Positions 30,613-39,228 of a DNA stretch of 55,616 nt are shown here, in pieces. The stretch spans positions 1 through 55,616 of the forward strand of contig JAWVFL010000079.1 of the NCBI GenBank assembly GCA_033856195.1. Direction: 5' to 3'. Each line of letters begins with the position of its first letter. Position 1 is the first letter of the stretch. Under the pieces are notes generated by a model. The model worked only from the letters and a program-made list of their open reading frames with translations, was not told the DNA's origin and ran no database searches. The position numbers and the translations under genes were made by a program. The DNA is from VRUE01 sp033856195. Lineage in GTDB: Bacteria; Actinomycetota; Thermoleophilia; Solirubrobacterales; 70-9.

Positions 30613-31128
30613 CTAAGCCAGTTGCAGCACCGTCTCCATCGGCTCACCGATCACCAGGTCGAAGCGCTCGAGCAGCTCCGGGACGGTCTCCGGTTTCAGC
30701 TCGTGCCCGTAGCGGGCGGCGAGCTCCGCCAGCTCGTGGGGGTCGGCCTTCAGGGCGCCGCCTATGTTCACCAGCTCCTCGAAGAAGTGCTCGAAGCCGG
30801 CCGGAGCGATGATCTCGAGGATCCGGCAGGGCTCGTCGCCGGCGTTCCAGAAGGTGTGCCACTCGTTGCGGGGCTTGAAGACGAGGTCGCCGGGGCCGGC
30901 TTCCACCACCTCGTCGCCGAGCAGCCCGCCCATCCGGCCCTCGAGCACGAAGCTGTACTCGTCCTCGCGGGTGTGCCGGTGCAGCGGCGCTGCCAGCGCC
31001 CGCGGGGAAAGCGGGTGTTCGACCAGGGAGAAGTCGCCCCCGGCGTCCTCACCGTTGATCATGAAGCGCACCCCGATGCTGCCGAGGAAGCCTGCCTTAC
31101 CATCGCTGGGGCCGATAACCGTTGCCAT
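30613..31128 (-). CDS. Cupin-domain protein
   Basis: 171 residues from an ATG at 31128 with AAGGAG 6 nt upstream. Cupin motif 1 is PLHRHTREDEYSFVLEGRMG (His, His, Glu metal ligands), motif 2 is PGDLVFKPRNEWHTFWNAG with the final His. The C-terminal 50 residues are helical. Such single-domain cupins include dioxygenases, isomerases and small-molecule sensors; the substrate is unknown. It diverges from a TetR gene across an 87-nt region with a palindromic operator-like site, so it is probably the repressor's target. Confidence 0.88.
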   Translation of the reverse strand: MATVIGPSDGKAGFLGSIGVRFMINGEDAGGDFSLVEHPLSPRALAAPLHRHTREDEYSFVLEGRMGGLLGDEVVEAGPGDLVFKPRNEWHTFWNAGDEPCRILEIIAPAGFEHFFEELVNIGGALKADPHELAELAARYGHELKPETVPELLERFDLVIGEPMETVLQLA

Positions 31129-31183
31129 CGTTTCTCCTTTTCATATTCAGTGGACAGTAGTGTCGTGCGAAAAGTAGCGGGCG

Positions 31184-31199
31184 TTGACGGATCTGTCAA
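31184..31199. promoter_or_regulatory. Candidate TetR operator, cupin/TetR intergenic
   Basis: TTGACGGATCTGTCAA is a 16-bp dyad with one mismatch pair. A second, weaker dyad GACAGTAGTGTC at about 31153-31164 shares the GACAG half-site. Both lie between the divergent cupin and TetR start codons, where a local TetR repressor would be expected to bind. Confidence 0.55.
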
Positions 31200-31215
31200 T
31201 ATTGGCCGTACACAT

Positions 31216-31812
31216 ATGTCCGAGCAAAAGCGAAAATACGAGAAGAAGCGCCGCGCCGAAGCCGAGGCACAGACTCGCTTGCGGATCACCGAAAGCGCCG
31301 TCGAGCTGCACGGCTCACTCGGGCCCGCCCGCACCTCGATGAGCGCCGTCGCGGAGCATGCCGGCGTCCGACGCTCGACTCTTTACCGGCACTTCCCGGA
31401 CGAGCGGACCCTGTTCGGCGCCTGCTCGGCCCACTGGGGCGCGGCCAACCCGCCGCCCGACGTCGGTGCCTGGGCCTCGATAGAGGACCCCGACGAGCGG
31501 CTCGACGCCGCCCTCTCCCAGCTGTACGCCTACTATCGCCAGACCGAGGGGATGCTGGACAAGCTTCTCCGTGACGCGTCCACCGTCCCGGTCGTCGACG
31601 AGCTGATGAGCGGCTTCTACGCCTTCCTCGACGAGGCCCGAAAGGTCCTGATTCGGGGAAGGGGCTTGCGCGGCAACGCCGCCAAGCGCACCAGCGCCGC
31701 GATCGGCCACGCGCTCGCCTTCCGGACCTGGCAGGACCTCGGCCGTGTGCAGGGCCTCGACGATCGCCACGCCGCCGAGCTGATGTCACGTCTGGTCGCC
31801 GCTGCTGCCTAG
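31216..31812 (+). CDS. TetR-family regulator, next to cupin gene
   Basis: 198 residues from an ATG at 31216. N-terminal HTH: RLRITESAVELHGSLGPART, MSAVAEHAGVRRSTLYRHFP, a clear TetR_N pattern (residues about 18-65). The C-terminal ligand domain begins about residue 80 (WASIEDPDERLDAALSQLYA) and is not assigned to a subfamily. It is divergent from the cupin gene and likely represses both genes through the dyads between them. The upstream in-frame extension over the cupin gene is a shadow. Confidence 0.9.
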   Translation: MSEQKRKYEKKRRAEAEAQTRLRITESAVELHGSLGPARTSMSAVAEHAGVRRSTLYRHFPDERTLFGACSAHWGAANPPPDVGAWASIEDPDERLDAALSQLYAYYRQTEGMLDKLLRDASTVPVVDELMSGFYAFLDEARKVLIRGRGLRGNAAKRTSAAIGHALAFRTWQDLGRVQGLDDRHAAELMSRLVAAAA

Positions 31813-31837
31813 ACCCGGGAGGTAACGGAGCCGTTGC

Positions 31838-32845
31838 CTAGGGCCGTGTGCGCCCCTGGCCCCGGAGCCGGATGTTGACCGTGCGGTCGGTGACCCGGCC
31901 CGCGAGGTCGGTCGTCCGCGCCGTGATCGTCCCCCTCAGCGACTTGCTCGGCGGGATCTGGCGGAGCTGACGTTTCACCGAGTTCGGCAGCTTGACGTTG
32001 AAGCGGGCGACCTGGCCCGGGCTCACCGTCTGGGTCTTGCCGGTGAGGCCGGCGATCACACCGGCGCTTTTGTGATCACCGGGTTTCCTCGTCTTCGAGG
32101 CCAACGCCCCACCCTTGTGGCGCGGTTTCCAGCCCACCTGGCCGAAGACCTGGACCGACGATTCCGAGCTGGCGCTGACCAGCACGAGCACCGATCGTTT
32201 GAGCACGATCGGAAAGGCTTCGAGCGTGATCGTCGGGCAGGGGGTCTGCAGTGTGGATTTCTGTGGGCACTTGTCCTGTGTCTCGTCGCCGTAGCCGTCG
32301 CCATCGGCATCCGGCTCGACCACGGCCGAGACGGCGACCTGCTCGCCGGGGCTAGCGCTGAATGCGTGGGTTGAGCCTGCGGTTGCGTCGCCGGTGAAGG
32401 TGCCGAGGCTGTCGGCTGGGTTGCTCGTCGTGCAGGTGAGCGACCCGAACGGACCCCAGGCCCCGAAGCGATCTCCAGCCTGGACCGAGATCCGTGTCTC
32501 GAAGGTGTGCACGCCCTGGCTCACCACCTCATATGGCGCTTCCGCCACGTTCGTGAACTCGCCCGGGTTGCCGGTTGCGCGGAACACCCGCATCTTCTGC
32601 AAGGTCACTGTCGGCGTGGGGACGAGCCGGGTCGTCCAGGCGGTGACGACCCCGCCGGGTGCTGGCACGGCGATCGGTACTGGATCGCCGGCTGCCTTGG
32701 CGAGCTGAAGCTCGGTGGCGTTTTCGTGGCCGATGTCGGCGGTGCACGTGTTGCCGACTTCGATTGCCGCCGAGGCAGCCGGCGCGCCGACCAGCGCGAT
32801 TGCCACCAGCACCCCCACAACACCAGTTCCGCGCAGCAACCGCAT
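31838..32845 (-). CDS. Secreted protein with Ca-binding-type repeat, unknown role
   Basis: 335 residues from an ATG at 32845, preceded by GGGAGGA at good spacing. A signal peptide (MRLLRGTGVVGVLVAIALVG ... ASAA) leads to a beta-rich domain (about 30-190). DADGDGYGDETQDKCP at about 208 is a thrombospondin type 3/EF-hand-like calcium loop. A C-terminal domain with RGTITARTTDLAGRVTDRTV resembles an Ig-like fold. Families with this outline are common among secreted actinobacterial proteins without known function. It stands alone between two TetR genes. Confidence 0.75.
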   Translation of the reverse strand: MRLLRGTGVVGVLVAIALVGAPAASAAIEVGNTCTADIGHENATELQLAKAAGDPVPIAVPAPGGVVTAWTTRLVPTPTVTLQKMRVFRATGNPGEFTNVAEAPYEVVSQGVHTFETRISVQAGDRFGAWGPFGSLTCTTSNPADSLGTFTGDATAGSTHAFSASPGEQVAVSAVVEPDADGDGYGDETQDKCPQKSTLQTPCPTITLEAFPIVLKRSVLVLVSASSESSVQVFGQVGWKPRHKGGALASKTRKPGDHKSAGVIAGLTGKTQTVSPGQVARFNVKLPNSVKRQLRQIPPSKSLRGTITARTTDLAGRVTDRTVNIRLRGQGRTRP

Positions 32846-32888
32846 CTGTTCCTCCCAGTTCGACGACGACCGCCCGAAGGTTAGACGC

Positions 32889-33521
32889 CTAAGGCGACGC
32901 CGACGAGCCTTCGAGCAGCCGGTCCAGCGCATGTCCGAGTCCGCCCATCGCCGAGTCGAGCGGCTCCTGGCTGCCGGCGGCGCGGGCGCGCAGCAGGGCG
33001 CCCTCGACCGTTGAGACGACGAGGCCGGCGAAGGTCTCGGCGTCTACGGCGCTGACGCCTTCGTCGCGCAGGGCGGCGGCGATCGGGCGTTCCCAGCTCT
33101 GGAAGGCGGCGGTGGCCGCCGCGGCCAGCTCGGGATCCTCGGGTCGCGCCAGGGCGACGGCGGCGACGGGGCAACCGATTCGCTCGGGGTAGTCGGTGAC
33201 GCGGCGGCGGAAGACGTCGCCGAAGAGGGTGAGCGTCTGCTTCAACCCGCGCTCCTCGAGCGAGCGCTCGATCAGGTCGCGGATCGTCGTCCCCTCGAGT
33301 TCGGCGGCCTCGCGGGCGAGCTGCACCTTGCCGCCGGGGAAGTGGTGGTAAATCGAGCCGCGCGGGGCCTTGCCCCGCTCCGCCACGTCGCGCAGCTCCA
33401 TGCCGGCGTAGCCCTTCTCGGCGAGCAGCTGTCGCGCCCCCTTGAGCAGCAGGGCGCGGCCGTCGCGGCGCTTGCGCTCGACCGGCTCCCCATCGGCGAT
33501 TCTCGCTATGCCCATGGTCAT
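32889..33521 (-). CDS. TetR-family repressor of the adjacent MFS pump
   Basis: 210 residues from an ATG at 33521 (a second ATG two codons in). The HTH is GARQLLAEKGYAGMELRDVA and GKAPRGSIYHHFPGGK (residues about 27-70). The C-terminal domain (IGCPVAAVALARPEDPEL) resembles the LmrA/YxaF group, regulators of multidrug efflux genes. It diverges from an MFS transporter with only 18 nt between starts. Two operator-like dyads overlap the two start regions, implying that both transcripts are nearly leaderless and repressed together. Confidence 0.92.
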   Translation of the reverse strand: MTMGIARIADGEPVERKRRDGRALLLKGARQLLAEKGYAGMELRDVAERGKAPRGSIYHHFPGGKVQLAREAAELEGTTIRDLIERSLEERGLKQTLTLFGDVFRRRVTDYPERIGCPVAAVALARPEDPELAAAATAAFQSWERPIAAALRDEGVSAVDAETFAGLVVSTVEGALLRARAAGSQEPLDSAMGGLGHALDRLLEGSSASP

Positions 33522-33522
33522 A
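33507..33522. promoter_or_regulatory. Operator-like dyad at the TetR start
   Basis: TATGCCCATGGTCATA: a 16-bp near-palindrome that covers the first codons of the TetR gene. Its reverse complement recurs with one mismatch at 33543-33558, on the far side of the divergent promoter region. Confidence 0.65.
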
Positions 33523-33539
33523 GTCTATAGTCCCGGCCG

Positions 33540-34941
33540 ATGTATGACCGTGGGCATAGAAGTGCCGTGGCGATTGCCTGTGCCGGCGCCTTCCTGGCCT
33601 TCCTCGACGCGACGATCGTCAACATCGCCTTCCCCGACATCTCGCGCTCGTTCGCGGGGTCCGGGCGGGACGAGCTCTCCTGGGTCCTCGACGGCTACTT
33701 CGTCGTCATCGCGGCGCTCCTGGTGCCGGCGGGCGGCTTGGCCGACCGCTTCGGCCACAAGCGGATCTTCCTGTTTGGGGTGAGCGGCTTCACCGCCGCC
33801 AGCCTGCTCTGCGCGATCGCGCCCTCGCTCGAGCTGTTGATCGCCTTCCGCGTCCTGCAGGGGATCGGCGCGGCAATGATCGCGCCGACCTCGCTTGCGC
33901 TCGTCCTCGACGCTTTCCCGCGTGAGCGGCGCGCTGCCGGTGTCGGCCTCTGGGGCGCAGCCGCGGCTGCCGCCGCGGCCGTCGGCCCGACGCTCGGCGG
34001 GGCGCTGGTGGAGCTCTCCGACTGGCGGCTTGTCTTTCTCGTCAACCTGCCGATCGGGGCCGCGGTCGTCTTCCTCGGACGTACCGCCCTGCGCGAGCGC
34101 CCGCAACTCGACAGCCGCTTGCCCGATCTGCCCGGCGCCCTGATGCTGGCCCTGAGCCTGGCGGCGGTCACGCTCGCCATCGTCGAGGGCAACGACTGGG
34201 GCTGGGCGTCGGCCGCGACGCTCGGCTGCTTCGCCGCCGCCGCGGCGCTGCTCGGCGGGATGATCTTTCGCAGCAGGACCCACCCGCGCCCGATCGTCGA
34301 GCCGGCGCTGTTCGCGCACCGCTCCTTCCGCATCGGCAACCTCGGCACGCTGCTTTTCGCCGCCGCCTTCTTCTCGCTGATCCTCGGCAACGTCGTTTTC
34401 CTCACCTCGATCTGGGGCTACACGGTGTTGCAGGCCGGCGCCGCGACGTTGCCGGGACCGGCCCTTTCCACGGTCTTCGCCGGTCCCGCCGGGCGCCTCG
34501 CCGACCGCTTCGGCCACCGCGCCGTGATCGTTCCCGGCACGCTCGTCTTCGCCGCCGGCGTGATGGTCCTGCGCTCGGCCGGCGCAACGCCCGACTGGCT
34601 CGGCCTCTGGCTACCCGGCGCCTGCCTGACCGGCATCGGCATCGGCCTCGCCTTCCCGACCCTCGGGTCGGCTGCCGTCCGCGACGTCGCCGACGATCGC
34701 TTCGCCACGGCCAGCGCCGTAAACGCGGCCTTCCGCCAGGTCGGCGCCGTGCTCGGCACCGCGATCCTCATCGCCATCGTCGGCGACCCGACCTCCCTTG
34801 CGGGCGCGCTCTCGGTCTCCGACGACGCCTACCTCTTTGCTGCCTTCGCCTCCCTCGCTGCCGGTCTCGTAACGCTCGCGCTCAGGCCGGTGGCTGCGCC
34901 AAGCGAGGCGCCCGCCGCCGACGTCGCCCTGGCGCCCGCCG

Positions 34942-34958
<17 letters not shown>
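33540..34958 (+). CDS. MFS drug transporter, DHA2-type (14 TM)
   Basis: 472 residues from an ATG at 33540. About 14 hydrophobic helices; LDATIVNIAFPDI in helix 1 (motif D1-like of DHA2), GGLADRFGHKRIF for motif A, RVLQGIGAAMIAPTSLAL for motif B, and GLWGAAAAAAAAVGPTLGG for motif C of antiporters. It is expected to export drugs or other hydrophobic compounds using the proton gradient. It is controlled by the divergent TetR. Its 3' end overlaps the convergent ABC ATPase gene by 17 nt. Confidence 0.92.
33543..33558. promoter_or_regulatory. Operator-like dyad at the MFS start
   Basis: TATGACCGTGGGCATA, the inverted counterpart of 33507-33522, starts 3 nt into the MFS gene. A repressor bound here would stop both initiation and early elongation. 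Confidence 0.65.
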
Positions 34959-36120
<1,162 letters not shown>

Positions 36121-36130
36121 TGCGGGCTCC

Positions 36131-36973
36131 TTATCCCTTGACGGCGCCGGCCGTCAGGCCGGAGACGATGCGGCGCTGGAAGAAGAGGACGAAAACGATG
36201 ATCGGCACGGTGACGACGACGGCCGCCGCGGCGATGCTGCCGGTCGGTTCGGTGAACGACGACTCGCCGGTGAAGAACGCAAGTGCCGCGGGCACGGTCC
36301 GCGAGGCGTCCGAGGAGGTCAGAGAGATCGCGAAGAGGAAGTCGTTCCAGGCGAAGATGAAGACGAGGATCGCAGCGGTGAACATGCCCGGCGCGGCAAG
36401 CGGCACGATCACCTTGCGGAAGGCCTGGAACGGCGTCGCCCCGTCGACCTGGGCCGCCTGCTCCAGCTCCCAGGGGATCTCGCGGAAGAAGGCCGTGAGC
36501 GCGTAGATCGACAGCGGCAGCGAGAACGTCAGGTAGGGGATGATCAGGCCGGGATAGGTGTCGTAGATCCCCAGCGCCCGCCACATGTCGAAGAGCGGCC
36601 CGATCGTCGAGATCGGCGGGAACATCGCGATCGCCAGCGCCCCGGCGAGGATCACTCGCTTGCCGGGGAATTCGAGCCGGGCGATCGCGTAGGCGGCGAA
36701 GGAGGCGAGGACGATCGAGATCACCGTGGTGGTGAGGGCGATCAGGATCGAGTTGATCAGCGGCTTGATGAAGGGGCTGCCGTCGATCCCCCCTTCGAAG
36801 AGGCTCTTGTAGTTGTCGAAGGAGACCTCGCTGGGGATGAAGCGCCCGTCGGTGATCGCTTCCGGGGGCTTCAGCGAGACCGAGATCAGCCAGAGCACCG
36901 GGATCAGAGCGAAGATCAGCACCACCGTGATGGCGATGCTCCAGAGGGCGTATTCGCGGCCGCCGCGTTCCAT
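36131..36973 (-). CDS. ABC sugar importer permease, MalG/SugB-like
   Basis: 280 residues from an ATG at 36973 that overlaps the upstream permease stop (ATGA). Six membrane segments; the EAA loop is EQAAQVDGATPFQAFRKVIV followed by PLAAPG, which docks onto the ATPase. ALWSIAITVVLIFALIPVLW is the first helix. Its pairing with a MalF-like partner identifies a CUT1-type carbohydrate importer. Confidence 0.94.
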   Translation of the reverse strand: MERGGREYALWSIAITVVLIFALIPVLWLISVSLKPPEAITDGRFIPSEVSFDNYKSLFEGGIDGSPFIKPLINSILIALTTTVISIVLASFAAYAIARLEFPGKRVILAGALAIAMFPPISTIGPLFDMWRALGIYDTYPGLIIPYLTFSLPLSIYALTAFFREIPWELEQAAQVDGATPFQAFRKVIVPLAAPGMFTAAILVFIFAWNDFLFAISLTSSDASRTVPAALAFFTGESSFTEPTGSIAAAAVVVTVPIIVFVLFFQRRIVSGLTAGAVKG

Positions 36974-37881
36974 CAGTTGCCCGGCCTTCCTTCCTCGACC
37001 CGGGTTCCGAGCACCCTCACGTAGAGGAAGGCGATCGCCAGCACGCAGAGGAAGATCAGCACCGAGACGGCCGAGCCGAGACCCAGGTTGAGCCGCGAGA
37101 TCAGCTGGTTGAAGCCGAGGATCGAGACCGATTCGGTGTCCTGCGCACCGGCGGTCATGATGTAGATCGTGTCGAAGACGCGGAAGGCGTCGAGGGTGCG
37201 GAAGAGCAGCGCGACGAGGATCGCCGGCTTCATCAGCGGCAGGGTGATGCGGACGAAGCGTTGCCAGGCGCTGGCGCCGTCGACCTTCGCCGCCTCGTAG
37301 AGCTGACCATCGATCGTCACCAGCCCGGCCAGCAGCAGCAGCGCCATGAAGGGCGTCGTCTTCCAGACCTCGGCCATGATGATCACGGCGAAGGAGCTGA
37401 AGCGCCCGCCGAACCAGTCCATTTCGTCGGAGATCAGCGGCAGGTTGTTGACGAATCCGCTGTCCGGCGCGAAGGCGAATTGCCAGGCGAAGGCGGCGAC
37501 CACTGTGATGATCCCGTAGGGGATCAGCACCGCGGTGCGGACGACGCCACGGCCGAAGATCGCCCGGCGCATGACCAGCGCGATCGCCATTCCCAGCACC
37601 AGCTCGATCGAGACGGTGACGACGGTGAGGAAGACGGTATTGAAGACGTCCGTCCACCAAAGCTGGGAGCTGAGCACCGAGGTGTAGTTGTCGAGGCCGA
37701 CGAAGCCGCCCTCGTCGGGGAAGCGCAGGTCGATCTGCTGGACCGAGAGGACGATCGCGTAGCCGATCGGGTAGGCGGTGACGGCGAGCATCGCCAGCAC
37801 CGCGGGAGCGCAGAGCAGCCAGGCGAGGCGGTGCTCTGAGCGGGTCCGCGCACTGGTGGGGGCTGTGGCGCCGTCGCTCAC
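36973..37881 (-). CDS. ABC sugar importer permease, MalF/SugA-like
   Basis: 302 residues. Six predicted helices, the first at LAWLLCAPAVLAMLAVTAYP; EAA loop YEAAKVDGASAWQRFVRITL followed by PLMKPA. The periplasmic loop FVGLDNYTSVLSS is typical of MalF-type subunits. It overlaps the substrate-binding protein stop by 4 nt and permease 2 by 3 nt, so the four transporter genes form one operon in the order of mycobacterial lpqY-sugA-sugB-sugC. Confidence 0.94.
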   Translation of the reverse strand: MSDGATAPTSARTRSEHRLAWLLCAPAVLAMLAVTAYPIGYAIVLSVQQIDLRFPDEGGFVGLDNYTSVLSSQLWWTDVFNTVFLTVVTVSIELVLGMAIALVMRRAIFGRGVVRTAVLIPYGIITVVAAFAWQFAFAPDSGFVNNLPLISDEMDWFGGRFSSFAVIIMAEVWKTTPFMALLLLAGLVTIDGQLYEAAKVDGASAWQRFVRITLPLMKPAILVALLFRTLDAFRVFDTIYIMTAGAQDTESVSILGFNQLISRLNLGLGSAVSVLIFLCVLAIAFLYVRVLGTRVEEGRPGN

Positions 37882-39164
37882 AGCAGCCCTTCCCGCTTGA
37901 CCGCGTCTTCGAGGTTCGAGCGCAGTTCGTCGTAGACCGAGGAGGCGTCTTCGGGGTCGATCTTGTCCGGCGGGTGCAGCGAGCGCTGCACCGCAAGGCT
38001 GACGTCCTGGTAGGCGGCCGTGCTTGGGCGCGGCCCGGCGTCTTCGATCGAGCGTTTGACCAGCTCGGCGAAGCCCGGGTAGGCCTCGGTGACGATTTTG
38101 GTCGAGTAGAGGTCCGAGCGCGAGGGCGGCAGGCCGTCGAGTTCGGTCGCGGTCAGCTGGCTCTTGCCTTCCGCCAGGCAGGCCGCGGCATCGAAGGCAA
38201 CGTCCTTGTTCTCGGAGAAGGAGCTGACGGCGAGGTTGAAGCCGCCGAGCGGCGGCTTGCTGGGCCGGCTGGCGTCGATGCGCGGGAAGCGGGCGAAACC
38301 CATGTTCTTGGCGATCTCAGGCGCTTCTTCCTTGGCGCTGGCGTAGGCGAAGGTGTAGTTGGTCATAAAGGCCGATTCACCGCTCTCGAAGGCGATCCGC
38401 GAGGTGTCCTCGGTCGAGGTGGAGAGGCTGGGGGGCGCCGCCGAGGAGTTGGCGAAGCGGCCCATCACCTCCAGCGCCCGTGTCGTTGGTCCCTCGGCGA
38501 GGTCGACGCTTTCCGGTCCCGAGAGGAGCTGCGTGCCGGCGCTCTCGATCAGGGCGTTGGCCCAGACCGTGAAGCCCTCGTAGCGGTTCGCCTGCACCTG
38601 GATCGTGCCGGCGTTGTCGCGGCCCAGCTTTTCCGCCTCGTCGATCATCTCGTCCCAGGTGCGGGGCGGCTGCTTGACCAGGTCTTTGCGGTACCAGAGC
38701 AGCTGGGTGTTGGTGTTGAAGGGGGCGGCGTAGAGCTTGCCCTCGAACGAGGCGGTTTCGATCACGCCGGGGAAGACCTTTTCCGTCACTTCCCGCTTGC
38801 GTTTTCCGGTCCACTCTTCGACCCAGCCGGCATTGGCGAACTCGCCGGTCCAGATCACGTCCATGCCGATGATGTCGATCGACGAGTCATCGGCGCCGAG
38901 GCGGCGGACGAGCTGTTCGCGCTGTTGGCTGGCGTCGGTGGGGAGGAATTCGGGTTCGATCTTGTAACGCCCGCCCGATTCTTCCGAGCAGCGTTTCGAC
39001 ACTTCCTCGATCGTCCCGCCCGGCTGGATCGCGACGAAGAAGCTCAGCGTGCGCTCACCAGAGCTCGCCGAGTTACCACCGCAGGCGGCGAGGCCGGCAA
39101 TCGCCAGAAGCGATGCTCCCAAGCACACCACCACCACGGTCGCCAGCCGAGCTGTCAATTCCAT
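37878..39164 (-). CDS. ABC sugar-binding lipoprotein, LpqY-like
   Basis: 428 residues from an ATG at 39164. The lipoprotein signal ends in a LAAC lipobox (Cys28). The mature part is a family 1 solute-binding protein: IDIIGMDVIWTGEFANAGWV, LYAAPFNTNTQLLWYRKDLV and PPRTWDEMIDEAEKLG are typical of maltose- or trehalose-type binding proteins. GGAGGG abuts the ATG, and a TTG two codons later would have better spacing, so the start could be 6 nt downstream. Substrate is inferred from gene order only. Confidence 0.9.
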   Translation of the reverse strand: MELTARLATVVVVCLGASLLAIAGLAACGGNSASSGERTLSFFVAIQPGGTIEEVSKRCSEESGGRYKIEPEFLPTDASQQREQLVRRLGADDSSIDIIGMDVIWTGEFANAGWVEEWTGKRKREVTEKVFPGVIETASFEGKLYAAPFNTNTQLLWYRKDLVKQPPRTWDEMIDEAEKLGRDNAGTIQVQANRYEGFTVWANALIESAGTQLLSGPESVDLAEGPTTRALEVMGRFANSSAAPPSLSTSTEDTSRIAFESGESAFMTNYTFAYASAKEEAPEIAKNMGFARFPRIDASRPSKPPLGGFNLAVSSFSENKDVAFDAAACLAEGKSQLTATELDGLPPSRSDLYSTKIVTEAYPGFAELVKRSIEDAGPRPSTAAYQDVSLAVQRSLHPPDKIDPEDASSVYDELRSNLEDAVKREGLL

Positions 39165-39176
39165 CCCTCCATCTCC

Positions 39177-39225
39177 GTCCCCGCTGGGGCGGGGACGCAC
39201 CGCTAGGGATGCCCGGTTCGGTGCG
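39177..39225 (-). promoter_or_regulatory. Two hairpins between purL and the sugar-transport operon
   Basis: GTCCCCGC/GCGGGGAC with a 4-nt loop (39177-39196) and CGCACCG/CGGTGCG with a 16-nt loop (39196-39225) fill almost the whole gap between the purL stop (39229) and the binding-protein start (39164). There is no T-run. They may stop purL transcription or shape the transporter leader. Confidence 0.5.
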
Positions 39226-39228
39226 TTT

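Noticed and set aside
29124..30812. Long plus-strand open frame opposite purF (also 51681-53165 opposite clpB and 2841-3680 opposite lipA)
   Set aside because: Antisense frames of this kind stay open in GC-rich coding DNA; composition is typical of shadow translation and there are no domains or ribosome sites.
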